From assembly GCF_001898315.1 (NCBI RefSeq), contig NZ_MKTQ01000028.1, positions 60,832-124,831 of the forward strand: a DNA stretch of 64,000 bases, written 5' to 3'. The notes beneath the pieces are model-generated. The model was not told where the DNA came from. It saw only the letters and a program-made list of their open reading frames with translations, and did no database searches. The translations under genes and the position numbers were made by a program. This document shows positions 16,754 to 24,061 of this stretch, piece by piece. The stretch's first letter is position 1, and every line of letters begins with the position of its first letter. This DNA comes from Microbacterium sp. 70-16 (lineage in GTDB: Bacteria > Actinomycetota > Actinomycetes > Actinomycetales > Microbacteriaceae).

Positions 16754-17469
16754 GCCGCGGCCTCCCGTTCGATGAGGGTGAGGAACGCGGCATCCGGATC
16801 GCTCGTGCCGGTCTCGGCCAGCAGCCCGTCGGGCGTCGTGTCGGCGATGAGCTTTCCGGCGCGCATGAGCAGCAGCCGGTCGCAGCGCAGCGCCTCGTCC
16901 ATGACGTGGCTCGACACGAGCAGCGTCGCGCCGCCTTCCGCGAGGGTGCGGAACACCTTCCACAGTTCTTCGCGCAGCACCGGATCAAGGCCTACGGTGG
17001 GCTCGTCGAGGATGATCAGCTCGGGTGAGCCGAGCATCGCGACCGCGAGCGAGACGCGGTTCTCCTGCCCGCCCGACAGCGACGACACCAGCTGGTCGGC
17101 CTGCCCCTGCAGACTCACCTGCCCGATGACACGGTCGATGTCGCCGCGCGGGGCACCGACGACGCCCGCGAAGTAGCGCAGGTTCTGCCGCACGGTCAGG
17201 TCGGGGTAGACGGATGCCGCTTGGGTGTCGTACGCGACAAGATGGCGCAGCTGGGCGCTGCCGGCCGGCTCGCCGAGCACCGTCACGGTGCCGCCCGCCG
17301 TCTTCTGCACGCCGACGATCGAGCGCATGAGCGTCGTCTTGCCACACCCCGACGGACCGAGCAGCCGCGTGATCGCGCCCGCCGCGATCGTGACGTCGAG
17401 CCCGTCGAACACGGTCGTGCGCCCGCGGCGCACCTGCAGGCCGCACACCTCGACCGCTGGCGCTTTCAT
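16750..17469 (-). CDS. ABC transporter ATP-binding protein (export)
   Basis: The 239-aa ATPase shows Walker A GPSGCGKTT (about residue 38), Q-loop AYDTQAAS, signature LSGGQENR, Walker B LIILDEPTVGLD and H-loop SSHVMDEA. The short form and LSGGQ spacing match CcmA/DrrA-type exporters partnering ABC-2 permeases. It starts at ATG 17469, overlapping the stop of the DUF4287 gene, and ends overlapping the permease, so the three genes are one translationally coupled unit. Confidence 0.92.
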   Translation of the reverse strand: MKAPAVEVCGLQVRRGRTTVFDGLDVTIAAGAITRLLGPSGCGKTTLMRSIVGVQKTAGGTVTVLGEPAGSAQLRHLVAYDTQAASVYPDLTVRQNLRYFAGVVGAPRGDIDRVIGQVSLQGQADQLVSSLSGGQENRVSLAVAMLGSPELIILDEPTVGLDPVLREELWKVFRTLAEGGATLLVSSHVMDEALRCDRLLLMRAGKLIADTTPDGLLAETGTSDPDAAFLTLIEREAAA

Positions 17470-17759
17470 ACTCGGGCCGGGTTGGATGCCTTGCCGTCGA
17501 GCCACAGCGTGTCGGAGGCATCGCTGTGCGTCGTGCCGGTGCCGACGTGCTTCGCGTCGATCTTCGGGCCCTTCGTGATCACGTGCACGAGCGCCATGGC
17601 GTGGCCTCGCCCGAGGCCGTAGTCCTCGCTCAGCCACGACACGATCTCGCCGGCCTTCGTGCCCGGGCCGAAGCCGCGTTCGCTCGCCTTCTCGATGAAC
17701 TCGCGCGGAGTGAGGCCGGTCTTGTCCTCGATGTTGTCGAGGTACGCCTGGAAGGACAT
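17466..17759 (-). CDS. DUF4287 protein
   Basis: The 97-aa protein is a small helical DUF4287 domain: MSFQAYLDNIEDKTGLTPREFIEKA, then WLSEDYGLGRGHAMALVHVI (about 43-62). The family is widespread in actinobacteria, often near DUF5655-like domains, with no defined biochemical role. Here it is the first gene of an exporter operon and overlaps the ATPase start by 4 bp, which is worth noting because it could be a cytoplasmic partner or regulator of that exporter. The last 20 residues are variable. Confidence 0.85.
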   Translation of the reverse strand: MSFQAYLDNIEDKTGLTPREFIEKASERGFGPGTKAGEIVSWLSEDYGLGRGHAMALVHVITKGPKIDAKHVGTGTTHSDASDTLWLDGKASNPARV

Positions 17760-17789
17760 GCGCTCAGCCTAGGCCTGGGCGCCGACACC

Positions 17790-18833
17790 TCACCAGCGGT
17801 TGTGTACGTCTTCGGCGAAGCCCTCGATGCCCTCGAACGCGATCGTCTCGTCCGCCGTCTCGAACGTGCCTGACCACGCACCGAAGCACTGGTCGGTGCG
17901 CGAGGCGACGAATCCGAGGTTCGTCCTCGACCTCTTGTCGTAGAACGGGGTGAACGTCGCGTCGAGGCCACCGCCGGTCACGCGCCACGGCCGCATGACG
18001 TCGGCGAGGTCGTAGTTCCAGGCGACCGGCACCGAGATCTTGTGCAGGACGCCACCTGCGATCACGGCGTTCTCGGTCATGCCGGTGCCGTCGGTCCAGC
18101 GTCCACCGACCTGGATGCCGAGGCTCCGCCCGTCGGCCAGCACGCCCGATCCGGCGCCCCAGTTCCACGCGATGTCGTACGGCCAGCGGCCGCGTCCGTG
18201 GTCGAGCACGGCCCACGCGCCCGCGCGCACGGCGTGCCTACGCCCCTCGATCGCGATGGTGCCGGATGCCGGCAGCGCGACATCCTTCACCGTGTACTGG
18301 AACCGGCGATGCGACCACGGCACGACGACGGCGAGCAGGTCGTGATCTGCGGGACGCGTGACGGTGATGTCGAACGAGGCATCCGCCATCTCGGCGTGCA
18401 GCCGCCACACCTGCCCGCCGGCGGCGGGGGTCACGGTCGCGGCGAGCCCCTTCGCGCGGGCGATCGCGATGCCGCCGCCGAGCGCCCCCGGCAGCTCGAC
18501 GTCGTGTGACGGGAGGACCGTCGCGCTGCGACCCCAGGAACGTTCGGTCGCACGGTCGAACACCCACACTTCGTGCACGGCGGCGTAATCGAGCGAAGAG
18601 ACGGTCAGCGCGACGATGTGCGTCGGCGTGATGACGTTCCAGTACTCCCAGCGCTTGTTGCGCCCCCACCCGTGCCGTCCGCCGATGCCGGACGTGTCGA
18701 CCAGGGGCGTCCGCGCGAACCCGACCGCGTCGGGATTCAAGGCTCCACCGGGCAGCACGAGCGCGACAGGCTCAGTGAGCTCTCGCTCGCGCGCAGGCGG
18801 AACGGGCAGGGCGGATCGGGCGGGCATCGGCAT
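17790..18833 (-). CDS. DUF2804 protein
   Basis: The 347-aa cytosolic-looking protein matches DUF2804: GRNKRWEYWNVITPTHIVALTVSSLDYA near residue 58 and GRWPYDIAWNWGAGSGV near 215, followed by the conserved 'GGRWTDGTGMTENAV' loop. The fold is probably a lipocalin-like or beta-sandwich pair. No enzymatic activity is established. Residues about 13-30 (RERELTEPVALVLPGG) are encoded over CACTGAGCCTGTCG-like DNA (18763-18783), resembling the dispersed repeat seen in the sugar kinase gene. Confidence 0.82.
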   Translation of the reverse strand: MPMPARSALPVPPARERELTEPVALVLPGGALNPDAVGFARTPLVDTSGIGGRHGWGRNKRWEYWNVITPTHIVALTVSSLDYAAVHEVWVFDRATERSWGRSATVLPSHDVELPGALGGGIAIARAKGLAATVTPAAGGQVWRLHAEMADASFDITVTRPADHDLLAVVVPWSHRRFQYTVKDVALPASGTIAIEGRRHAVRAGAWAVLDHGRGRWPYDIAWNWGAGSGVLADGRSLGIQVGGRWTDGTGMTENAVIAGGVLHKISVPVAWNYDLADVMRPWRVTGGGLDATFTPFYDKRSRTNLGFVASRTDQCFGAWSGTFETADETIAFEGIEGFAEDVHNRW

Positions 18834-18910
18834 CCTTGCTGACGGACCGAATCGGGTGGATCGATCCTAGCGGTGTGCCGCCGGGGTGGGGGTTGCGCTC
18901 GCTTGCGCCC

Positions 18911-19522
18911 TCACGCGGCGAGCTGCAGGGGCGCCCTCTCCTGATCGGCGTCTGCCGTGCGGCGGAAGATGAGCTTGAAGATGGGGAAGAACACGGCGCA
19001 CGAGATCAGGGCGTTGATCAGCATCGTCACGACATCGGCGATCGCTTCACCAGCGGGGCCCATGCCCCAGCTTGTGATCAGCAACTCGTAGACGGGCGCC
19101 TTGTAGAACCCCTGCAGCGCTGCCGCGCCGAACGTGATGACGACGTACGCGAGGGTGTACCAGAGCGCCGCCCACCACGGGTTGGTGTTGGACTTGAACG
19201 TGATGTTGCGCTGTGCGAAGAAGTTGATGACCTGAGCGAAAGCCAGCGTGATCTGAACCGCCAGGAAGTAGGCGAGGCCACCGCCGCCGGCCGGCAGGGC
19301 TCCCGCCGCATAGTCGAAGATGAAGTAGTCCGCCCCGACGGGAAGTGCCTGGAACCCGACGTCGACGAGGTCGGTCATCCCGAAGACCCACTTGAACACG
19401 GGCATCATCACGAGTTGCAGCACCGTGATCCCGACGTTGAGTCCGGCGAACACGACCAGTTGCGCCAGCGTCGGACGGGCCAGTTCGAAGGCCGCCCAGC
19501 GCTGGGCGATGCGAGAGGTCAT
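18911..19522 (-). CDS. GtrA-like membrane protein (copy 1)
   Basis: The 203-aa protein has four or more hydrophobic segments and the GtrA signature around VINFFAQRNITFKSN (about residue 105). GtrA-family proteins are thought to move undecaprenyl-phosphate-linked sugars across the membrane. It is clearly paralogous to the protein at 23438-24061: both share the YFLAVQ...AQVINFF.QRNITFKSN block, the QGFYKAP loop and the FPIFKLIFR ending. It lies downstream of the MntA-HepT pair and may be the tail end of the same glycan cluster. The intergenic DNA to 19641 holds nothing I can name. Confidence 0.85.
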   Translation of the reverse strand: MTSRIAQRWAAFELARPTLAQLVVFAGLNVGITVLQLVMMPVFKWVFGMTDLVDVGFQALPVGADYFIFDYAAGALPAGGGGLAYFLAVQITLAFAQVINFFAQRNITFKSNTNPWWAALWYTLAYVVITFGAAALQGFYKAPVYELLITSWGMGPAGEAIADVVTMLINALISCAVFFPIFKLIFRRTADADQERAPLQLAA

Positions 19523-19641
19523 CTCCCTACGACATCAGCACCGCCGCCGCGCACAGGCATCGATTGCGCAACCGGTCGCTTTCCCCCGCTGAACGGTCGC
19601 CGCAGCGTGATTTCAACCAGGCTACGCCGGCCAAGCCCTCG

Positions 19642-19992
19642 CTACGCCGGGTCGGCTTCCGACAGCAACCGGTCGAGTTCCGCAATAAGTGGCTCGATGT
19701 ACTTCGCGACGACCACCCACACCGTCTCATAATCGATATCGCCATACTCATGCGCGAGGATGTTGCGCATTCCGATGATCTTGCGCAGATCGGAGATCCG
19801 GTCTGCGAGATGAGGGTCGTCGCGTCGCAAACGAACGAGCGCTTCTCCGAGGATTTCCAGCTGACGCTCAACCGCGGAACGCAGGAGCAGCTCCGCGAAG
19901 AACCGTTCCTTGGTCACCCCGTCTGTGAACTCGCGTACGGCGTTTCCTGCCGCGCTCGCGTCCCAGAGCAGCTTGGCACTCTCAGGCCGCAT
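19642..19992 (-). CDS. hepT: HepT-like ribonuclease toxin
   Basis: The 116-aa helical protein (HEPN fold, formerly DUF86) carries the RX4HXY motif as RNILAHEY, about residues 75-82, which in HepT forms the RNase site and contains the tyrosine that MntA AMPylates. The upstream MntA gene overlaps its start by 11 bp. It begins at ATG 19992; the longer frame to 20184 only reads through mntA. Toxicity is inferred from the family; it could also serve as an anti-phage abortive-infection module. Confidence 0.88.
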   Translation of the reverse strand: MRPESAKLLWDASAAGNAVREFTDGVTKERFFAELLLRSAVERQLEILGEALVRLRRDDPHLADRISDLRKIIGMRNILAHEYGDIDYETVWVVVAKYIEPLIAELDRLLSEADPA

Positions 19993-20287
19993 ACACGTCC
20001 TGTGCGCTTTCGAGCACGGACTTCTTGAAGAAGGGGTTCCGCACGGCGTCGGCGACCACCAGATCGACATCTCGCCCGACGATCTCGGCGAGCGCATCCT
20101 TGAGCCCGAGGTAGTCATCGAGCCGATCGTCGCGGTCCGGGTGGAAGTCGACGAGGAAGTCGATATCGCTGCGCTCGGGGTCAAACTGATCGGTCAGGAC
20201 AGACCCGAAGACGCGAAGCCTGCGCACGCCGAATCGTTCGCTCACGCGAGCGATCGCTTCGGTGTCCATCGGCGCGGCGGTAGCCAT
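19982..20287 (-). CDS. mntA: MntA-like minimal nucleotidyltransferase antitoxin
   Basis: The 101-aa protein has the GSX10DXD motif as GSVLTDQFDPERSDID (about residues 21-36), the metal- and ATP-binding core of minimal nucleotidyltransferases, with a third acidic residue in VDLVVAD. In characterised pairs it neutralises HepT by transferring AMP to its tyrosine. The start at ATG 20287 is preferred over 20323 because the motif spacing then matches the family. It lies 64 bp downstream of the histidine-kinase gene on the same strand, inserted within the glycan cluster. Confidence 0.88.
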   Translation of the reverse strand: MATAAPMDTEAIARVSERFGVRRLRVFGSVLTDQFDPERSDIDFLVDFHPDRDDRLDDYLGLKDALAEIVGRDVDLVVADAVRNPFFKKSVLESAQDVYAA

Positions 20288-20351
20288 GGACTCAGTCTCC
20301 CAGACGAGGCACGATCGGGCCATGCCGTGAACGCCACCGAACTCCGGCCGC

Positions 20352-21671
20352 CTACCCCGCCCGGCGCGCGCCGCGTGGGAACAGCAGCCGTAACGAGAAC
20401 CACTCGCCGCCGGCGTCGATCGAGACGGTGCCGCCGTACGCCGTGGTGGCTGTCTCGATGTTGCGCAGACCGTACCCGTGGCCTTCGCCGCGCTTGCGCG
20501 AGACGATCCGCTCTCCCTCGCGGTCCACCGTGCCGTCGAATGTGTTCTCGACGCGCAGCATCACGAAGTCGTCCTGCGCGAACAGCGCCAGGCGCACGAG
20601 CCGCGCATCGCGGCTGGGCAGACGCGAAGCCGCCTCGACCGCATTGTCGATCGCGTTGCCGACGATGGCGGTGAGATCGAGTGGCCGCAGAAACTCCAGC
20701 AGCGCCCCGTCGGCGACGTACGACACCTGCACGTCGTGTTCCGCGGCGTAGGCGCGCTTCGCCGTCAGCACCGCGTCGAGCACGTGGTTGCCGGTGTGTA
20801 CGACAGCGCCATACCCGCGGATCGAGTCCTCGAGTTCGTCGACCATGCGGCCACGCGCCGTGGCATCCTGCTCGGCACGCAGCGCGTCGAGGTGGTGCTT
20901 CATGTCGTGATACTTGCGGTTGACCTCGTCGATCGAGCGCCGCGTCAGCTCGTACTGCTCGTGCTGACTGCGCAGCAGGTGCTGCATCGCATCGGCATCC
21001 CGCCGCATGACCGCCTCGTTGTGCACACGGTGCTGCACGTAGAGCGCGATGAACCCGGCGAGATCGACGAGTGTGCGGATGTAGAAGATCTCCGTGCCGA
21101 ACCGACTGCTGAACGGAGTGTTCGCACTGATGAAGCTCAGGTTCGAGATGGCGAAGGTCGCGACGGTGATCGCGATCGCCCCGGTGAGCTCCCGTCCACC
21201 GACGCGCAGCTGTTGACCCCGGCCGAAGGTGGTGCGCTCGATCCACCACGCGAACGCGAACACGACGGCGTACATGCTCAGCCACAGCAGGGTCTGCAGA
21301 AGCGGCTCGAGGTCGGCGGCATAGAACCGATCGAGTTGCCAATAGAGGGATGCCGTCAGCTCGGCCAGCACGAACGCGCGCGCGGCCACGTACCCAGCGC
21401 CGACGGCGGTGGCCTCGAGCGACGCCAGCAGCAGACCGAACATGACGGCAGCGGCGGCGAGCATGCCGGGGATCCACAGCGACAGGGGCAGAGACCCGGC
21501 CCATGCCTGCGTCGCCAAGAGGGCACCGAGCCCCGCAACGGCGAGGAGAATCGTGCCGATGACGCCGAAGCGCCGCCGCGCGATGACGATGTAGACGAGG
21601 CACGCGCCCCACTCGGCGACCGCGGTGAGATGTCGCGGGATGTCCGTGGCGATGTCGACGGCGTCGTTCAC
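20352..21671 (-). CDS. AgrC-like sensor histidine kinase
   Basis: The 439-aa kinase has an N-terminal membrane domain of about six hydrophobic segments (residues 15-215). A helical region then bears the phospho-acceptor in NRKYHDMKHHLDAL (about 265-278), the HPK10/AgrC type of H-box. The C-terminal GHKL ATPase domain has the N-box NAIDNAVEAA and a G-box in GEGHGYGLRNI. It starts at GTG 21671, overlapping the LytTR regulator's stop. AgrC-type kinases sense extracellular peptides, but no AgrB/AgrD-like genes are nearby, so the signal is unknown. Confidence 0.88.
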   Translation of the reverse strand: MNDAVDIATDIPRHLTAVAEWGACLVYIVIARRRFGVIGTILLAVAGLGALLATQAWAGSLPLSLWIPGMLAAAAVMFGLLLASLEATAVGAGYVAARAFVLAELTASLYWQLDRFYAADLEPLLQTLLWLSMYAVVFAFAWWIERTTFGRGQQLRVGGRELTGAIAITVATFAISNLSFISANTPFSSRFGTEIFYIRTLVDLAGFIALYVQHRVHNEAVMRRDADAMQHLLRSQHEQYELTRRSIDEVNRKYHDMKHHLDALRAEQDATARGRMVDELEDSIRGYGAVVHTGNHVLDAVLTAKRAYAAEHDVQVSYVADGALLEFLRPLDLTAIVGNAIDNAVEAASRLPSRDARLVRLALFAQDDFVMLRVENTFDGTVDREGERIVSRKRGEGHGYGLRNIETATTAYGGTVSIDAGGEWFSLRLLFPRGARRAG

Positions 21672-22390
21672 GCCGAGATTCCTCGCGCTCCGATGTGCGC
21701 CGCGAGAGCGGAGAGGAACTCCTTCTTGCGCGCGCGGCTGATCGGCAGTCTCGTGCCGCCGCGCACGCGACAGTCGTTGGCCTCGGTACCGGTGACGTGC
21801 CGCAGGTTCACGAGCAGGCCGCTGTTGCAACGCAGGAACCCGTCGCCTTCGAGCTCGGCCTCCATCGCCTTGATGGTCGAGGCGACCCCATAGTCGGCGT
21901 CGAGGGTGTGCACCTCAATGCGGTGCTTGATGCTCTCGATGTACAGGATGTCGCTCACCGCGACCCGATGGTGGGCGCCGTCGACGGCAGTGAACAGCAG
22001 CTCGCGGCGCGTGCGCTGCTGCAGGCGCACCAGGACGCGTCGCATCTCCTGCTCGAACGAGGCGTAGGTGACGGGCTTGAGCAGGTAGCTCAGGGCGTCG
22101 ACCTCGTACCCGCTCACGGCGTAGTGCGGCGAGCTGGTGATGAACACGATGATGACCTCAGAGTCGACCTGCCGGATGCGCCGCGCGGCGGTCATGCCGT
22201 CGACCGAGGGCATCTGGATGTCAAGGAACAGGACGTCCCAGTCCGGCCGGTACTCCGCGATGATGTCGGCACCGTCGCGGAAGGCGGCGACATGGAACCG
22301 CTCGCCGTGCTCGCGCTGGAACCTGTCCAGGTGAGACAGGACACGGTCGATGGCATGCGGATCATCCTCGACCACACCCACACGGATCAC
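21668..22390 (-). CDS. LytTR-family response regulator
   Basis: The 240-aa regulator has a receiver domain (about 1-120; VGVVEDDP, phospho-acceptor Asp in VLFLDIQMP, Thr/Ser in FITSSPHY, Lys in LLKPV) and a C-terminal LytTR DNA-binding domain (about 135-238; DILYIESIKHRIEVHT, NSGLLVNLRHV, RTRLPISRARKKEF-like). LytTR proteins bind paired direct repeats upstream of surface or exported-product genes. It starts at GTG 22390, only 14 bp after the glycosyltransferase, and is translationally coupled to the kinase. Confidence 0.9.
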   Translation of the reverse strand: MIRVGVVEDDPHAIDRVLSHLDRFQREHGERFHVAAFRDGADIIAEYRPDWDVLFLDIQMPSVDGMTAARRIRQVDSEVIIVFITSSPHYAVSGYEVDALSYLLKPVTYASFEQEMRRVLVRLQQRTRRELLFTAVDGAHHRVAVSDILYIESIKHRIEVHTLDADYGVASTIKAMEAELEGDGFLRCNSGLLVNLRHVTGTEANDCRVRGGTRLPISRARKKEFLSALAAHIGARGISA

Positions 22391-22403
22391 AGGGCTCCCT
22401 CCG

Positions 22404-23441
22404 TCAGCTGAACCCGACCACACGCCGTGCAACATGGTAGGCGAGCGAAGTCACCCGCCGGCCCGTCTCGCCCGGGAGATTGGCACTGGCACCCATCAGC
22501 GAACGCCGGGTGCGCGTGTACAGCGCGGGGTGCTCGTCGCGCACCGTACGCCAGAAGTCGTCGCGGGCCGCGAGGTGCTCGGGTGTTCCGCCGCGCGCGA
22601 GCGTCGCCGAGGTCACGGCGCAGACGGCTTCGAGGTAGTGCAGCAGTGTCGCGTACAGACCCGCCGGTACGACGCCCGAGCGGACGGCGTCGGCGCCCGG
22701 CAGCGCACCCAGCGCGAGGCGGTTCACGCGCAGCTGTTGGTCGGCGCGGCGCACCATGACCGACGCGTTGATCGACTGATCGACGCGCCCGATGAAGTAG
22801 CGGTAGAGCTCCACCGGCAGGTAGGCCATCGTCCGCACGTGCCCGAGGGGGAACAGCACGAACAGGTTGTCGACATAGAAGGTGTGCTCGGGCAGGCGCA
22901 GACCGCAGGCACGCAACAGCTCGGTGCGGTAGATGATCGCGTGCATCATCAGCACCTGCCTCCGGCTGAACCGGTCGACCTCGTCCCAGCCGAACACGCG
23001 GCCGGCGGGGAACACCGAGCCGAACTTCATCGCCTTGGTCGATTTGCCGAGCCGCTCGTGCACGTAGTCCGTGAACAGGGCGTCGACACCACCTGATCGA
23101 TCGAGCTCGGTGAGCAGGGCCAGCGTCGCGGCGAGCGCGTCACCATCGAGCCAGTCATCGGCGTCGAGCACCTTCAGGTAGGTGCCGCGCGCGGCGGCGA
23201 TTCCGGCGTTGATCGCGCCACCGTGCCCCGCATTGGCCTGGTGGATCACGCGATACCGGTGCGGATGAGCCTGCGCGTAGGCATCCGCGATCTGCGCCGT
23301 GGCATCCTGTGAGCCGTCGTCGATGACCAGCACCTCGACACCGTGCGCGTCGCGCAGCGGGTCGAGGGCTCGGGCCAGGTAGTCCTGCGCGTTGTACGCG
23401 GGGACGACGACGGTCAGCAAGACAGGATGCCGGCCGGTCAC
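22404..23441 (-). CDS. GT2-family glycosyltransferase
   Basis: The 345-aa GT-A fold enzyme begins LTVVVPAYNAQDYLARALDPL, with the nucleotide-binding VLVIDDGSQD and the metal-binding DXD as DADDW (about residue 92). There is no C-terminal membrane domain, so it is not a GtrB-type polyprenyl-phosphate transferase. It more likely adds a sugar to a lipid-linked or surface glycan at the inner membrane face. It starts at GTG 23441, overlapping the GtrA-like gene by 4 bp (GTGA), which implies the two act together. Donor and acceptor are unknown. Confidence 0.88.
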   Translation of the reverse strand: MTGRHPVLLTVVVPAYNAQDYLARALDPLRDAHGVEVLVIDDGSQDATAQIADAYAQAHPHRYRVIHQANAGHGGAINAGIAAARGTYLKVLDADDWLDGDALAATLALLTELDRSGGVDALFTDYVHERLGKSTKAMKFGSVFPAGRVFGWDEVDRFSRRQVLMMHAIIYRTELLRACGLRLPEHTFYVDNLFVLFPLGHVRTMAYLPVELYRYFIGRVDQSINASVMVRRADQQLRVNRLALGALPGADAVRSGVVPAGLYATLLHYLEAVCAVTSATLARGGTPEHLAARDDFWRTVRDEHPALYTRTRRSLMGASANLPGETGRRVTSLAYHVARRVVGFS

Positions 23442-24061
23442 TTCGCACCCGCCTCAACGGGAGCCTGCTCCGGCACCTGTCGGAAGATGAGCTTGAAGAT
23501 CGGGTAGAACACCCAGAACGAGATGGCCGAGTTGATGATCATGGTGATCACGTCGGCGACGACCTGGCCCGTCGCGCCCCATCCCCAGATGTTCATGAAC
23601 AGATCGTAGATCGGGGCCTTGTAGAAGCCCTGCGCCGCGGCGGCGATGAACGTGATGACGACGTACGCCGCCGCGTACCAGGCCGCCGCCACCCACACCG
23701 AGGTGTTCGACTTGAACGTGATGTTGCGCTGCAGGAAGAAGTTGATGACCTGAGCGACCAGCAGCGTCAGCTGCACAGCCAGGAAGTACGACAGTCCGCC
23801 GCCGCCATCGGGCAGGGGGCCCGCGGCATAGTCGAACATGTAGTACTGGCTGCCGTCGATGTTCGAACCGATCGGCAGCACTTGGAAGCTCACGTCGGTC
23901 AGGTCGGTGAACGAGTCGAAGAACCACCGCGAGGCGGGCATCATCGCCAGTTGCAGCACCGTGACCCCGTTGGACAGCAGGAAGAACATGCCGAACTTCG
24001 ACAGCTCGGGGTGGGAGATCTGGAACCCGGCCCACCATTTCTTGATCGCCGTGAGCATCAT
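23438..24061 (-). CDS. GtrA-like membrane protein (copy 2)
   Basis: The 207-aa protein has four predicted spans and the GtrA motif AQVINFFLQRNITFKSN (about residues 106-122). It is paralogous to the protein at 18911-19522, with an extra segment NIDGSQYYMFDYA. The family is linked to flipping of undecaprenyl-phosphate sugars. Its start ATGATG (24061/24058) overlaps the GH3 stop, and its own stop overlaps the GT2 start, placing it in the coupled middle of the cluster. Confidence 0.85.
   Translation of the reverse strand: MMLTAIKKWWAGFQISHPELSKFGMFFLLSNGVTVLQLAMMPASRWFFDSFTDLTDVSFQVLPIGSNIDGSQYYMFDYAAGPLPDGGGGLSYFLAVQLTLLVAQVINFFLQRNITFKSNTSVWVAAAWYAAAYVVITFIAAAAQGFYKAPIYDLFMNIWGWGATGQVVADVITMIINSAISFWVFYPIFKLIFRQVPEQAPVEAGAK

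Noticed and set aside
20352..22390. Complete agr quorum-sensing operon
   Set aside because: There is no AgrB-like protease or AgrD-like pro-peptide near the kinase and regulator, in either strand or in short ORFs I could see.
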